Assembly (NCBI RefSeq): GCF_001904655.1
Contig: NZ_MRCC01000013.1
Location: 62,001 to 126,000, forward strand
Length of the DNA: 64,000 nucleotides
Direction of reading: 5' to 3'
DNA from: Chroogloeocystis siderophila 5.2 s.c.1
GTDB taxonomy: Bacteria > Cyanobacteriota > Cyanobacteriia > Cyanobacteriales > Chroococcidiopsidaceae
Position 1 is the first letter of the stretch, and every line of letters starts with the position of its first letter. The position numbers and the translations under genes are program-made. The notes below the pieces were generated by a model, which did not search any database, was not told the DNA's origin, and worked only from the letters and a program-made list of their open reading frames with translations. Below, in pieces: positions 37,814-48,219 of the stretch.

Positions 37814-38641
37814 ATGGGTAATTTACTTCAAGCCATTTATACAGCTACTCATAATTCAATTGCTGACGTAGCAAGCTTTTATCGTAGCAAAAATAAAATT
37901 AATGCTGTTGGTGATGCTTTAGAGTACTTTATAAAAGACATTTTCGCTAATACATTAACTGAAACAGATGAAAAAACATTCTCATATTTTGGTAATGCTA
38001 ACAATCCTCCTGATTTAATGTTGATTAATGGAGGCGATGCAATAGAGGTTAAAAAAATTGAGTCTGAGAACGGTCAAATTGCCTTAAATAGTTCTTATCC
38101 TTCAGCCAAACTGTTTGCTGATAGCCCAATGATTACATCTACTTGCCGTAATTGTGAAAATTGGTACGAACGAGATTTAATATATACTATTGGTTCAATC
38201 AAAAACAATAAGCTATCGCTACTTTGGTTCGTTTATGGTGATTGTTATGCAGCAAGTAGAGAAGTTTATGAAAGAATTAGAACTACTATAGCTGATGGAG
38301 TTATTTCAATCCCAGGAGTTGATTTTAGCAAAACAAAAGAATTAGGTCGAGCTAATAAGGTAGATCCACTAGGTATTACCCACTTAAGAATAAGAGGTAT
38401 GTGGACTATAGAACATCCAAATAAGGCTTATCGTTATCTTGATATTGACTACCAAGCCAACAAAACATTAAGGCTGTTTGCGCTTATACGAGAAGCTAAA
38501 TACTACTCTTTTCCTTCAGAAGATATAGCTAGGCTTGAATCATCGGTCAATTCTAACTTAAGTATTAGAAATGTTCAACTTAAATTACCTGATAATCCGG
38601 TTAAACAAGTTTCTGCAAAACTAATTAGCTATCAAATTTAA
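37814..38641 (+). CDS. NgoPII-like type II restriction endonuclease
   Basis: This 275-aa protein lies 25 bases after the methyltransferase in the same direction. Its text (VGDALEYFIKDIFANTL, NANNPPDLMLINGGDAIEVKKIE, NSSYPSAKLFADSPMITSTCRNC, LLWFVYGDCYAASREVYERI, ELGRANKVDPLGITHLRIRGMW) matches what I remember of the NgoPII family, whose prototype cleaves GGCC. A PD-(D/E)xK-type site is plausible at PPDLMLINGGDAIEVKK (Asp then Glu-x-Lys). The specificity is inferred from family memory. Base composition is AT-rich like its partner. Confidence 0.82.
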   Translation: MGNLLQAIYTATHNSIADVASFYRSKNKINAVGDALEYFIKDIFANTLTETDEKTFSYFGNANNPPDLMLINGGDAIEVKKIESENGQIALNSSYPSAKLFADSPMITSTCRNCENWYERDLIYTIGSIKNNKLSLLWFVYGDCYAASREVYERIRTTIADGVISIPGVDFSKTKELGRANKVDPLGITHLRIRGMWTIEHPNKAYRYLDIDYQANKTLRLFALIREAKYYSFPSEDIARLESSVNSNLSIRNVQLKLPDNPVKQVSAKLISYQI

Positions 38642-38661
38642 AAGATTTTATGCTAATTTTA

Positions 38662-39351
38662 TTATAGCTTCATTCCTTCGGCATAAATAAAATAGTTGTT
38701 TGTTTGTTTTACACTTGCCTGAAAGCCAACTTGAGTGAGTTTATCTAATAAAACATTGGGTTGATAATAAATTTTATAGATTTGATATTCTTGCCCATTA
38801 TTTAACTTACGCCGTTGATAAATTGCCTTTTCATTTTCAAAAAAATGGTCTTTTGCTGTCGAAGTTGCATCAAAGCAAGAGTCAATAATAAACACTTTTC
38901 CATCAGGACGAACTGCCCGATAAACCTTGGTTAGAAACTCATCAACTTGTGCAGGCGAAACGTGCGATAGCCAGAAGGAGAAAAATACTAAATCATATTG
39001 TGTAGTTGGTTGCCAAGAAAACAAATCTACCTGCTGATAATCGAATATTTTAGTATCATTTAACTTCTTTTTATTGATTGCAATCATCTCAGCAAAAGCA
39101 TCAATTGCTGTAATCCTCGCGCCAAGTTTAAGTAATTCTTGTGTCCATATTCCTGTACCACACGCCAATTCTAAAATTGAATTAACTTTGCCTATATTCT
39201 GTAATGCACTTTTAAGAATATCTACTTCATCAAACCAACGTTGATTCTGTTCTAAGCCGCGATCGTAACGACCAATGCGATAAAACCACTCATCATATTC
39301 TTGAGAGCGAGCATTGTAATAAGCAATTTGTTCTTGAACTTCTTTAATCAT
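38662..39351 (-). CDS. Class I SAM-dependent methyltransferase
   Basis: This 229-aa protein has motif I ILELACGTGIWTQELLKLG (about residues 59-77), an acidic residue at the end of the next strand (ITAIDAF) and the later DLVFFSFWLSHVSP. These are hallmarks of the class I fold. The substrate is unknown. It is convergent with the restriction gene (20-base gap) and may not belong to the R-M system; its base composition is also fairly AT-rich. Confidence 0.82.
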   Translation of the reverse strand: MIKEVQEQIAYYNARSQEYDEWFYRIGRYDRGLEQNQRWFDEVDILKSALQNIGKVNSILELACGTGIWTQELLKLGARITAIDAFAEMIAINKKKLNDTKIFDYQQVDLFSWQPTTQYDLVFFSFWLSHVSPAQVDEFLTKVYRAVRPDGKVFIIDSCFDATSTAKDHFFENEKAIYQRRKLNNGQEYQIYKIYYQPNVLLDKLTQVGFQASVKQTNNYFIYAEGMKL

Positions 39352-39392
39352 ATTAAAGGAAAACCACTACATAAAATAAAATTAATGACTCT

Positions 39393-42300
39393 CTAAGTAA
39401 GAACAGGTTCTGGGAGTGCGCCTTGCATTTTGCTTAAAAAGTCAATCAGGTTTTCAAGTTGTTGAGTCGCGCTAAGAACACCTAAACCGCGTACTGTAAC
39501 TTTACCAGGCGAATAGACAAAGCGCGATCGCAAGTGTTCGGGTAAATTTGCTGCAAGTAAGTTCCACGCGGGTTCTTCCATCGGAGTTTCTAAAATGATG
39601 TGTTGCTTTCCTTCCGGTTTAATGCGGCTGAATCCCAGAGATTTAGCGACCTGTTTGAGTTCCATTACGCGCAAAAGTTGATTTGCACCACTAGGAATCG
39701 TACCGTAGCGATCGCTCCACTCGGCGGCTATTTGTACTAATTCTTCTTTCGTTCTTGCGGCGGCGACAGCACGATAGGCACTCATCTTTTGATCCATATC
39801 TGTGATATAATCCCCAGGAATAAATGCGGTGAGGTTGAGGTCAATTTGCGTATCATCGACACTCGGAATTTCTTGCCCGCGAATTTCACGGATTGCTTCT
39901 TCAAGCATTTCCATGTATAAATCAAAACCGATCGCATCCATTTGACCGGATTGTTCCGCACCGAGTAAATTACCGACACCGCGAATTTCCATATCGCGCA
40001 TTGCCAGTTGATAACCCGAACCGAGTTGCGTAAATTCTTGAATCGCGCGTAAACGTTGCCGTGCTGCATCGGATAAGGCGCGTTGTTTGGGGTAAAATAA
40101 CCAAGCATGAGCTTGTATCCCCGCACGACCAACACGACCGCGTAGCTGATAAAGTTGCGATAAGCCAAAACGGTGGGCATCTTCAATCAAAATCGTGTTG
40201 ACTCTAGGAATATCTAATCCCGATTCAATAATTGTGGTACAAACTAAAATATCGGCTTCACCGTTGCTAAACGTGAGCATCGTCGATTCAAGTTCGCCTT
40301 CATCCATTTGTCCGTGGGCGATCGCAATTCTTCCCCCTGGGATCATTTCCCGCAGTTTTGCCGCTGTTTCTTCAATACCATCAACACGCGGGACAACATA
40401 AAACACTTGTCCACCGCGATCGAGTTCTTGGCGAATTGCACTGCGTACCGATTCCGAATCATACGGTGCTAAATGCGTTTTAATTGGGCGACGCGTTGGA
40501 GGCGGTGTTGTAATTAAACTCATCTCGCGAATTCCCGACAGCGACATATATAAAGTGCGCGGAATTGGAGTTGCGCTGAGAGTTAACACATCAACTTGCG
40601 TTTTCAGAGATTTAATTTTCTCTTTTTGATTCACACCAAACCGCTGTTCTTCGTCTACCACTAATAAACCTAAATCGCGGAAACTTACACCCTTACTGAG
40701 TAGCTGATGCGTACCAACAACGACATCTAATTCACCTGTAGTGAGGCGGCGTTGAATATCGCGACGTTCTTCAGCAGTGCGGAAGCGGTTGAGTAAACCA
40801 ACTTGAATTGGGTAAGGTGCAAAACGTTCTTTGAGGGTGTGGTAGTGTTGTTGAGTAAGAATTGTTGTCGGAGCAAGAAGCGCGACTTGTTTACCTGCAG
40901 TCACCGCTTTAAAGATGGCGCGGATCGCTACTTCAGTTTTCCCAAAACCAACATCACCACATACCAGACGATCCATCGGGCGATCGCTTTCCATATCGCG
41001 TTTAACGTCTTGTACCGCTTTTAGCTGATCTGTTGTCGGTTGGTACGGAAATGAGTCTTCAAGTTCTTCTTGCCAAGGTTGATCGGGAGGATAGCTAAAG
41101 CCTTGTTGTTGCGATCGCGCTGCGTATAATTTCAACAAATCTACCGCTAATTTCTTAATTGCTTTGCGCACGCGGTTTTTGGTATTCGCCCACGCTTTCC
41201 CCGTCATCTTGTTTAATTCTGGGGGCGACTCAGTTGTACTGCGAAATCGCGATAATGATCCGAGTTGATCGGCGGCGACGCGCAATAAACCATCTGCGTA
41301 TTGAATAACGATATATTCGCGGGTTTCGTTATTTAGCGTTAAGCTTTCGAGTTTGAGAAACTTTCCTACACCATGGTTGCGATGCACAACATAATCGCCA
41401 GGACGCAGCTTGTTTAAATCAACTTGCTTCGATGCAGCTTGACGGCGCTTGCGAACATAACTTGGTGTTGCTAAAGTATGCTGACCGAAAAACTCGCGAT
41501 CTGTAACGACTGCAAGGCGGAACGTTGGTAAGATAAAGCCTTCGAGTTCTGCTAAACCCGAATACTTCAAAGCAACTGGCGTGTGTGATATTTGTAGCTT
41601 GTCGATCGCTTGAAAGTCGCGGGGGTTAGGAATAAATTGTGCAGGACAATCGTGTTCTTGTAACAGGGAAACCGATCTGGAAGGCTGCGCCGAAACTAAC
41701 CATACCGAAAAACCGCGATCGCGTTCATTACGAATCGTTTCCGCAATCTTGCCAAATTGATGTGGTGTCACGGGTACAGGACGACTCGCAAGATTGATAG
41801 CTGTAGGTGCGGAATTTTCTTCTATAACAAGTTCTGATAGATGGAGTTGGCGAAAATCACTGGCGGTTCTTAGAGAGTCCTCAAAAGCACGATGGGTACG
41901 TGGTAGATGACTGAGTGCGGCGTGCTGTTCTTGGGCATTTTCTACCCAGCGATCGCTATGTGCTTGACATTGTTCAATTTCATCTATTGCAATTAGCGTA
42001 TTTTTGGGCAAGTAATCGAGTAAAGATGCGGGGCGATCAAAAGCTAAACCTAAGAAACGACGGCTACCTTCTAATGTGTGATTTGTTTCAAATTGTTCTT
42101 GTTCTTCTAGTGATAAGTAGGTCTTGATTTGTTGCGTCTTGTCAGCTAATGCGGAAACGATGATCGGCGCAAAAGTTGTGGGAGTGAGTACCAGAGAATC
42201 GATTTTATCTAATGCGCTACCGTTAGTACTGCGCGATCGCTGTGTTGCAAGGTCAAACTCGCGAATTTGTTCAATTTCATCCCCGAACCACTCTAAACGT

Positions 42301-42893
42301 ACGGGTAACTCGCAAGCCACCGGAAACACATCGACAATATCTCCGCGCCGACTCCATTGTCCTTCAGTTTCTACGAGCGGTACGCGTTCATAACCTAATT
42401 GTACTAGCTTGTCACCAAAAGCATCTAAATCTAACTCCATCCCTGGCGTAACATTCAAGCAATACGGCTGAAACGCCTCCAAAGGGGGTAAATGTGGTTG
42501 TAACGCCGCCTGCGTTGCGATGATTGCCATTTTTGGAAGGTTAGCATCGCCCCGATTCTTTACCAAATCTGCTAAAACCTGCATTTGTCCCCACGTCATC
42601 TCCGTTTCAGGGTCAAAAGGTTCGTAGGGAGACGCTTCAGAAGTAGGGTAGAAATGCGTTGTTTGCCAGCCCATTGCTTCTAGTTGTGCTGTCCAGCGTC
42701 CGGCTTCTTCTAGGGTGGGACAGACAACCAAAAGATGCGATCGCGCCTCTTGTGCCAAAGCTGAAGCCACCAATCCTTTAGGAAGGCGAGGAATGCCGTT
42801 TAAACGACAGACGCGCTGCCGATCAAGTTTAGCTAAAATTTCTGTTGTGAGCGGCGATCGCCCCAATGCACGAACAATGGAAAAAAATGCCAT
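39393..42893 (-). CDS. mfd: Transcription-repair coupling factor
   Basis: This DNA translocase of 1166 aa removes stalled RNA polymerase and recruits UvrA. The N-terminal UvrB-homology region runs to about residue 350. The RNA-polymerase-binding domain (CarD-like, [17 protein letters not shown]) is at about 495-560. The SF2 helicase core has Walker [21 protein letters not shown] in place of DEAD, and [19 protein letters not shown]. The C-terminal TRCF domain ends the protein. Length and order are standard. Confidence 0.97.
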   Translation of the reverse strand: MAFFSIVRALGRSPLTTEILAKLDRQRVCRLNGIPRLPKGLVASALAQEARSHLLVVCPTLEEAGRWTAQLEAMGWQTTHFYPTSEASPYEPFDPETEMTWGQMQVLADLVKNRGDANLPKMAIIATQAALQPHLPPLEAFQPYCLNVTPGMELDLDAFGDKLVQLGYERVPLVETEGQWSRRGDIVDVFPVACELPVRLEWFGDEIEQIREFDLATQRSRSTNGSALDKIDSLVLTPTTFAPIIVSALADKTQQIKTYLSLEEQEQFETNHTLEGSRRFLGLAFDRPASLLDYLPKNTLIAIDEIEQCQAHSDRWVENAQEQHAALSHLPRTHRAFEDSLRTASDFRQLHLSELVIEENSAPTAINLASRPVPVTPHQFGKIAETIRNERDRGFSVWLVSAQPSRSVSLLQEHDCPAQFIPNPRDFQAIDKLQISHTPVALKYSGLAELEGFILPTFRLAVVTDREFFGQHTLATPSYVRKRRQAASKQVDLNKLRPGDYVVHRNHGVGKFLKLESLTLNNETREYIVIQYADGLLRVAADQLGSLSRFRSTTESPPELNKMTGKAWANTKNRVRKAIKKLAVDLLKLYAARSQQQGFSYPPDQPWQEELEDSFPYQPTTDQLKAVQDVKRDMESDRPMDRLVCGDVGFGKTEVAIRAIFKAVTAGKQVALLAPTTILTQQHYHTLKERFAPYPIQVGLLNRFRTAEERRDIQRRLTTGELDVVVGTHQLLSKGVSFRDLGLLVVDEEQRFGVNQKEKIKSLKTQVDVLTLSATPIPRTLYMSLSGIREMSLITTPPPTRRPIKTHLAPYDSESVRSAIRQELDRGGQVFYVVPRVDGIEETAAKLREMIPGGRIAIAHGQMDEGELESTMLTFSNGEADILVCTTIIESGLDIPRVNTILIEDAHRFGLSQLYQLRGRVGRAGIQAHAWLFYPKQRALSDAARQRLRAIQEFTQLGSGYQLAMRDMEIRGVGNLLGAEQSGQMDAIGFDLYMEMLEEAIREIRGQEIPSVDDTQIDLNLTAFIPGDYITDMDQKMSAYRAVAAARTKEELVQIAAEWSDRYGTIPSGANQLLRVMELKQVAKSLGFSRIKPEGKQHIILETPMEEPAWNLLAANLPEHLRSRFVYSPGKVTVRGLGVLSATQQLENLIDFLSKMQGALPEPVLT

Positions 42894-43033
42894 AGCTTCC
42901 GCTGTCTTATTGATGTCTTCTGCTTAACACAATGCGCTGGAAAATAGATTCCTTGACTATTTTAGAGTCCCTGAGGTGATGGAATTAAGCAAACAAGGGT
43001 TGGATTCCCCTACTGATGCTAATTTGTAGTTTG

Positions 43034-43053
43034 CCGTAGGCTTAAGCCTACGG
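43034..43053. repeat. Perfect 20-bp palindrome
   Basis: CCGTAGGCTTAAGCCTACGG is its own reverse complement. Palindromes of the GTAGGCTTAAGCCTAC type are familiar as dispersed intergenic elements in cyanobacteria. It is in the mfd/CNNM divergent spacer. Confidence 0.6.
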
Positions 43054-43253
43054 GTTCGTAATGGGCTGCACCCCGCCACGCTAACGTGATTAAAAAAATC
43101 AGACAGAGTATGGGTTGTGAGTTGAAATCTGTCGCTGGAATGCAGAGAATTGGTACGACAAGAACAATAAAAATCTTGAGTCAACTTAAGATGCTGACTT
43201 GTTTTCTGTTCCCACAACTTGGTAACTCAGAGATAATAATGACATTTCTACTT

Positions 43254-43280
43254 ACTAGCCACTAGCCACTAGCCACTAGC
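43254..43280. repeat. Tandem heptamer repeat (ACTAGCC)n
   Basis: Nearly four uninterrupted copies of ACTAGCC occur at 43254-43280, a short tandemly repeated repetitive sequence of the type known from cyanobacteria. It ends 24 bases before the ATG of the CNNM-type gene. Confidence 0.85.
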
Positions 43281-43304
43281 TTCTTGCCCCCTCTAATCTT
43301 CTCC

Positions 43305-44630
43305 ATGAACTTTGAAATTCTCGTCATTTTTCTGCTGATCGTCGCTAATGGCATATTTGCTATGTCAGAAATAGCAGTTGTCTCATCACGCAAAGCACGG
43401 TTACAACAATTGGCAAACGAAGGTAATGCTAAAGCACGAGCAGCATTAAAGCTTGCCGAGTCACCGAATAACTTTCTCTCAACTGTGCAGGTGGGAATTA
43501 CACTGATTGGTGTTCTAACGGGTGCTTTTGGTGGTGCGACGATCGCTAGAAATCTCGCGAGTTATCTTCAACAAATTCCTGTGCTTGCGCCGTACAGTCA
43601 AGCGATCGCATTAGGTATCGTGGTTTTAACCATTACATATCTTTCACTGATTATCGGCGAACTTGTACCGAAGCGTCTAGCATTAAATAGCCCCGAACGA
43701 ATTGCTGCAAATATTGCAATGCCTATGCGTGTGATCGCGGTGATTGCTTCTCCGGCTGTTTATCTGTTGAGTGCTTCTACTGATTTTGTCTTGCGCATCT
43801 TAGGAATTGGCCCTTCCACCGAACCGTTAGTAACTGAAGAAGAAATTAAAGTTTTAATCGAACAAGGAACTGAGGCGGGAACCTTTGAAGTGGCTGAACA
43901 AGATATGGTGGAACGTGTCTTTCGGCTGGGCGATCGCCCCGTGAGTGCATTGATGACACCTCGTCCTGAAATTGTCTGGCTTGATTTAGAAGACTCGCTA
44001 GAAGTAAATCGTCATCGAATTATTGATGGCGGTCACTCGCGCTTTCCCGTGTGTCAAGGCGGCTTAGATAACGTTTTAGGAATTGTGTCTGTGAGTGACT
44101 TACTTGCGCGCTGCTTATCAAATCAACCGCTGGATTTAACCGTTTTGTTGCGTCAGCCGGTATTTGTTCCAGAAAGTACGCGCGGTTTGAAAGTTCTGGA
44201 GATGTTTAAGCAAACTGGAACACATATCGCGCTTGTTGTTGATGAATACGGCGTGATTCAAGGATTAGTCACACTCAATGACATTTTGATTGAAATTGTC
44301 GGCGATGTTCCATCCGATGACGACCAAGAAGAACCCCAAGCCGTACAACGCGAAGATGGTTCTTGGTTACTCGATGGTATGTTATCGATTGATGAATTCT
44401 TTGAACTTTTTGCAATTAAAGAAATCCCCGCCGAACATCGCGGTAGCTATCAAACTTTAGGTGGTTTTGTCATCACCCATCTTGGACGCATTCCTAAAGC
44501 TTCTGACTATTTTGAATGGCAAGGAATGCGAATTGAGGTCGTCGATATGGACGGTAATCGCGTTGATAAAGTGCTTGCTGCGCCTATGCAAACTTATCGA
44601 CATCAAGAAACGGGCGGTACGGGAATTTAA
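43305..44630 (+). CDS. CNNM/CorC-type membrane protein (hemolysin C family, DUF21-CBS-CorC)
   Basis: This protein of about 441 aa (ATG 43305) has an N-terminal DUF21 domain with four membrane helices (MNFEILVIFLLIVANGIFAMSE...). A CBS pair follows at about 200-325 (VSALMTPRPEIVWLDLE, GTHIALVVDEYGVIQGLVTLNDIL), then a C-terminal CorC/HlyC domain with EDGSWLLDGMLSIDEF. Family members are linked to Mg2+ or Co2+ efflux; a haemolysin role is not implied. A TTG seven codons upstream is a possible alternative start. Confidence 0.9.
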   Translation: MNFEILVIFLLIVANGIFAMSEIAVVSSRKARLQQLANEGNAKARAALKLAESPNNFLSTVQVGITLIGVLTGAFGGATIARNLASYLQQIPVLAPYSQAIALGIVVLTITYLSLIIGELVPKRLALNSPERIAANIAMPMRVIAVIASPAVYLLSASTDFVLRILGIGPSTEPLVTEEEIKVLIEQGTEAGTFEVAEQDMVERVFRLGDRPVSALMTPRPEIVWLDLEDSLEVNRHRIIDGGHSRFPVCQGGLDNVLGIVSVSDLLARCLSNQPLDLTVLLRQPVFVPESTRGLKVLEMFKQTGTHIALVVDEYGVIQGLVTLNDILIEIVGDVPSDDDQEEPQAVQREDGSWLLDGMLSIDEFFELFAIKEIPAEHRGSYQTLGGFVITHLGRIPKASDYFEWQGMRIEVVDMDGNRVDKVLAAPMQTYRHQETGGTGI

Positions 44631-45249
44631 TTGTCGTATTTTTGCTTACGGTTCTAGTTAGTGCTGTTAGTGCTAAATATCATTGATATTAATAGATCCG
44701 CGGAGGCGATCGCATCGATAGTTCAATCGAGGCGCTTGTTGCTTCGAGTCGCTAGCTCGTTTTGAATATAAAAACATTGATCTGGTTGAATACATTCAAG
44801 CATTGCCTGAGCCTTATACGTTATTCGACCTAAACTCAATATAAGAATATAGTTTCCCTCCTTATAGAAGAAACTAAGCCTTTCCAAAACGTCTCCCACG
44901 CGTGGGGAATTTAGGGAGCTAAAACGACCGATCTGTTGATTGAGCAACGCCCAACCTAAAGCAAAACGGTAAAATACCAATTCGCGATATGTAATTAAGG
45001 CGCGTCACATCAAGGTTATATTTCTAAGTTTAAATCTCTATAGTATTGTGCCAGTTGTAAAACAGTCTACAAAACCCAAGCAATACGATAAAGAGTTGTA
45101 TCATCAATGCGCTCAAAATAGCTTTGTCTAACTTATCTTCTTGAGATAAATACTAACTATATTTAGTAGAAACATTTGGAACTTTCCTTTCTAAAATTCG
45201 ACTATAAAACTAAAGATGCAAAATACTAAATAATGCCAAGGTAAAGATT
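44631..45249. other. AT-rich spacer with no firm gene
   Basis: 619 bases separate two rightward genes. A minus-strand frame of 85 codons (44723-44980) is listed separately with low confidence. The rest is AT-rich and should contain the promoter of the outer-membrane-type gene at 45250. Confidence 0.45.
44723..44980 (-). CDS. Doubtful small ORF of unknown function
   Basis: An 85-codon frame starting MVFYRFALGWALLNQQIG. I recognise no family. The short hydrophobic patch LILSLGRITY and lack of a good ribosome-binding site leave it unconvincing. It contains the local palindromic text CCACGCGTGG, often seen in mobile or structured spacer DNA. It may be a relic or chance frame. Confidence 0.2.
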   Translation of the reverse strand: MVFYRFALGWALLNQQIGRFSSLNSPRVGDVLERLSFFYKEGNYILILSLGRITYKAQAMLECIQPDQCFYIQNELATRSNKRLD

Positions 45250-45777
45250 ATGAAACTCTCTTTAAAAGCTGCTACAATTTCTGCTTTATCAGCACTTGTC
45301 ATTGCTCCTATAGTGGGTGCTCCTGGGAAAGCTTTTGCTCAACCTACTGGTACAAATGCGAGCTATATCGGAGGTGGTATTGCTGCTGGTGTAACAAACG
45401 GCGGACAAACCGGAGATGCTGCTACTTTTGGAGGAAATCTTCAAGCTCGTTACGCAATTCCCAACACTCCAGTTTCGGCTCGTGGCGCTATTCTTTTTAG
45501 TAATGAAACAAGTGCTATTATGCCAATTGTTTCGTACGACTTGCCCGTTTTTAATAACACAAACGTTTATGTTGGTGGAGGTTACTCTTTCGTAGAGCAA
45601 AACGGTAAACCAACTCCTTTAGGTAACAGAAACTCTTTTGTTTTAACGACAGGAGTAGAAACGCAAGTGGCTAGAGATATCATTCTCTACAGCGATGCTA
45701 AACTAGGCATCCGCGCTTACGAAAATAGCCCAGCTTCAGCTGTAAGCTTTCAAGCAGGTGCTGCTTATCGCTTCTAA
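45250..45777 (+). CDS. Small secreted outer-membrane beta-barrel-like protein
   Basis: This 175-aa protein has a Sec signal peptide (MKLSLKAATISALSALVIAPIVG, cleavage likely after GKAFA). The mature part is rich in Gly, Asn and alternating hydrophobic strands (YIGGGIAAGV, NLQARYAIPN, VYVGGGYSFVE, FVLTTGVETQV) and ends AAYRF. A terminal aromatic residue is typical of outer-membrane barrels. About eight strands could form a small OmpA/OmpX-like barrel. The function is unknown. A strong terminator follows. Confidence 0.8.
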   Translation: MKLSLKAATISALSALVIAPIVGAPGKAFAQPTGTNASYIGGGIAAGVTNGGQTGDAATFGGNLQARYAIPNTPVSARGAILFSNETSAIMPIVSYDLPVFNNTNVYVGGGYSFVEQNGKPTPLGNRNSFVLTTGVETQVARDIILYSDAKLGIRAYENSPASAVSFQAGAAYRF

Positions 45778-45790
45778 ATCTATGAAAAAA

Positions 45791-45810
45791 TTAGGCGTTA
45801 AATTGCCTAA
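45791..45810 (+). terminator. Short hairpin after the barrel gene
   Basis: TTAGGC (45791-45796) and GCCTAA (45805-45810) form a 6-bp stem with an 8-base loop, 14 bases after the stop. It is the first of two hairpins behind this gene and lacks a T-run. Confidence 0.4.
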
Positions 45811-45821
45811 TTCATAATTAC

Positions 45822-45861
45822 AAGGGTTGCTCATTATATAACGCAATGACAACCCTTTTTT
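45822..45861 (+). terminator. Intrinsic terminator after the barrel gene
   Basis: AAGGGTTG (45822-45829) pairs with CAACCCTT (45850-45857), followed by a T-run to 45861. The 20-base loop is long, but the stem plus T-run is a normal Rho-independent terminator in the plus direction. Confidence 0.75.
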
Positions 45862-45921
45862 ATTAACGCTAAAACCTTGAATCTGTGGTAAAAAAAATCA
45901 CCCATGAGGTTTATTATATAA

Positions 45922-47520
45922 CTAAGAGCATAAAGCAAAACTAAATGTAGAAAGATTAACTGTCGAAGTTAAGTCATCGCAATGTTGTTGCGACACCGCT
46001 TTTAGATACGTAACTTCTTGTTGTATTGAAGGAAGAGTTGTCAGCAGTTTGATTAGTGTTTCAAATTCACTAATATTTTTGTAGGTACTTAGCAAACACT
46101 TCTGCATCAGTCTGCCGTATAATCCTTGAACAATTAATTCAATAATATCCTGGTGACACTCTAGCGATGCTCCTTCTGACGCTAATTGTTTCGGATTGGT
46201 TCCCCATTTTAATATCTTGAGCAGCGTTTGAGAGGGTGTTTGCGCAAAAATAGAACTTGTAACTTCTTTAACTGCTGTTTTAAGCCCGTATCTGATATTA
46301 GCTTCTGGTAAGCTCAAGTTATCTGTCAAGGTTTGGATGATTGCGAGATGTTTATTTAGTACTTCACTGGAGAAGTAAGCAAGTTCTGCAAGCATCATAT
46401 CTCCCGATGCTTCTACCTGCGAGTTTTCTAAAGCATTAATCAATAAGTGTGTTTCTGTAGGTTTACTCCAATCAAATTGTCCTAAAAAACAAGGTTCTTC
46501 ATAACCTGGTAACAGCCCTTGAAAATAGATTGGTAGGTGTTTACCTGATTCCAGAAGTTTGTAGAGTGCAATTTCTAGTGTCTCAGTAGGCCATCCTAAG
46601 TTACGGACTGTGAGAAATTTTAGTTTTTTCGGCTGAGATAATACAAGGGCATTAAGCAATAAATGCAAAGCTTCATTGATATTTTGTGCTGTTATGTATC
46701 GATGAGGTGCATGAATGTTAATGATTTTGCCTTGCTGAATTTTGTCTGATATTTGCTGACATACGGAACTATTATTCAACATATGCGTAAAGCGCACCAT
46801 GCTGTAAGTGACATTACCCGTTTGTGCAGCTTGTGCTAATTGCCACTCGCAGAGTTTTTTAGATGCGGCGTAAACTTCGGCGGTGAAGTACCGCGCAGCT
46901 TTACCTGTTGAGGAGAAAATGCATTGCTGTACGCCGTATTCTTCGCAAAGTCGAATAATATGGTGAGTTCCACAAAGCGCGGTTGTGACGGTTTCTCTAA
47001 TTTGCACTTCTGCTAATCCAGGAAGGCGTTGGGCGGCTAGATGAAAAACAATATCTGGTTTTTCGGTTTCAAATATATACTTGAGCGCGTGGTAATTACG
47101 GACATCAGCGGCGTATAAAGCGATCGCTTGTTTTTGTACTTTGATTGGAGTATGATCGTATAGGCTAGCACATCGTAATTTATCGACAGAGACCACTTGT
47201 CGCGCACCAAGCGCAATCAGTTTTTTCACTAACGCACTACCCACGCAACCTTCTCCACCTGTGACAAGTACAACTTTGCCGCGCACCTGACTACTAACTG
47301 CGGATTCATATAAATGAATTGTGCGTCCCCACACGTCAGTAAAAGGATCTTCTTGAAGTTGTCCCTCTGCTTGGTATGCTTGAATTAAATCTGAGGTTAA
47401 TTTTGTTAAGGTTGCCAACACTTGAGAATCTTGTGGTTCTGGTGAACCCAGTGGAACTAACTCTTGGATGCATCGAATGATTTCTGATTTGCTGGTAGCA
47501 CGAACCACTGGTAAAAGCAC
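45922..47520 (-). CDS. CapD-like nucleotide-sugar epimerase/dehydratase with C-terminal extension
   Basis: In this 532-aa protein the central part (about residues 75-300) is an extended-SDR Rossmann domain. The NAD motif is VLVTGGEGCVGSALVKKL, and the text PDIVFHLAAQR and YAASK (YxxxK) gives the catalytic pair. This resembles Polysacc_synt_2 enzymes such as UDP-GlcNAc 4,6-dehydratases. The remaining 200 or so residues match nothing I know and are mostly helical. Start is GTG 47520 with AGGGG upstream. No glycan genes adjoin it, so the substrate is open. Confidence 0.75.
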   Translation of the reverse strand: MLLPVVRATSKSEIIRCIQELVPLGSPEPQDSQVLATLTKLTSDLIQAYQAEGQLQEDPFTDVWGRTIHLYESAVSSQVRGKVVLVTGGEGCVGSALVKKLIALGARQVVSVDKLRCASLYDHTPIKVQKQAIALYAADVRNYHALKYIFETEKPDIVFHLAAQRLPGLAEVQIRETVTTALCGTHHIIRLCEEYGVQQCIFSSTGKAARYFTAEVYAASKKLCEWQLAQAAQTGNVTYSMVRFTHMLNNSSVCQQISDKIQQGKIINIHAPHRYITAQNINEALHLLLNALVLSQPKKLKFLTVRNLGWPTETLEIALYKLLESGKHLPIYFQGLLPGYEEPCFLGQFDWSKPTETHLLINALENSQVEASGDMMLAELAYFSSEVLNKHLAIIQTLTDNLSLPEANIRYGLKTAVKEVTSSIFAQTPSQTLLKILKWGTNPKQLASEGASLECHQDIIELIVQGLYGRLMQKCLLSTYKNISEFETLIKLLTTLPSIQQEVTYLKAVSQQHCDDLTSTVNLSTFSFALCS

Positions 47521-47927
47521 CTTAAGTTCCCCTTAAGCTAACTAGTTAAATTTTTGCTGTTTTTGGGTAAAATAATATACTCTGCGTTACCCATCCTTTT
47601 TATATCGTGTATAAAATTCATCTAACCAGCTACTTACTGAGAATTGATGTAATCTTAAAAAAACAGCGTCAATTGGTACATCTTAATTGGTAGGAGTTTA
47701 AGGATTGTGTAAGGTAAACAGGAATTACTTATCTTTGTGATATATGCAGGAGATGTTGAATCAATAAGGAGCATGAAAGCAAATTGAGTTGAATTAGATG
47801 TTATCTAGTAAAAATTTAATAAGACTAAATCGGTACTATTTTGTATTAATTCAGAAGCTTATATAGCAATCTCAAGTCAGTTGTGAGAATCCCTCTCTAT
47901 CTCTTTCCTCTGCGTTTTCTGTGTATG

Positions 47928-47980
47928 CCAGTTGCTACAACGGGGAGCGACGAAGTCCGCTTGGAGCGCCACCCCCGCAA
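47928..47980. repeat. GCCAGTTGC dispersed element, copy 1
   Basis: The text GCCAGTTGCTACAACGGGG begins this copy, and CCCCCGCAACT closes it. A related copy with the same opening and an inverted end GCAACTGGC occurs at 60294-60334. Both are intergenic. Confidence 0.45.
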
Positions 47981-48219
47981 CTTTGCCATAGCTCTTCTGT
48001 GGTTCGTTTCAAAAAAATCTTACACCTCAAATAGGATTGCTATATCTGAGCAAAATCCTTTTTAAGGAAAACTTCAAAGTGTTGAGTTAAGCGTATTTAT
48101 AACTTTGTGAAGCATTAACTTTAGGAATTGATACCTATATCAGCGATCGCCCGCGCTCAAGCTTTAAGATATTATTAAAATAAGGGTGATTTTATCACAA
48201 AATCCTTGTTTTGATTGTG

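Larger units (their letters stand above)
42894..43304. other. Intergenic spacer with palindrome and heptamer repeat
   Basis: This 411-base spacer separates the divergent mfd and CNNM-type genes. It contains a perfect 20-bp palindrome and a tandem heptamer, described separately. An 86-codon minus-strand frame here has no coding character. Promoters for both flanking genes must lie within it. Confidence 0.5.

Noticed and set aside
42957-43217. 86-codon minus-strand frame in the mfd/CNNM spacer
   Set aside because: It crosses the 20-bp palindrome and looks like translated repeat DNA, with no ribosome-binding site.
47883-48065. 60-codon plus-strand frame before sir
   Set aside because: It runs through repeat-like DNA (GCCAGTTGC element), has no good ribosome-binding site and no recognisable family.
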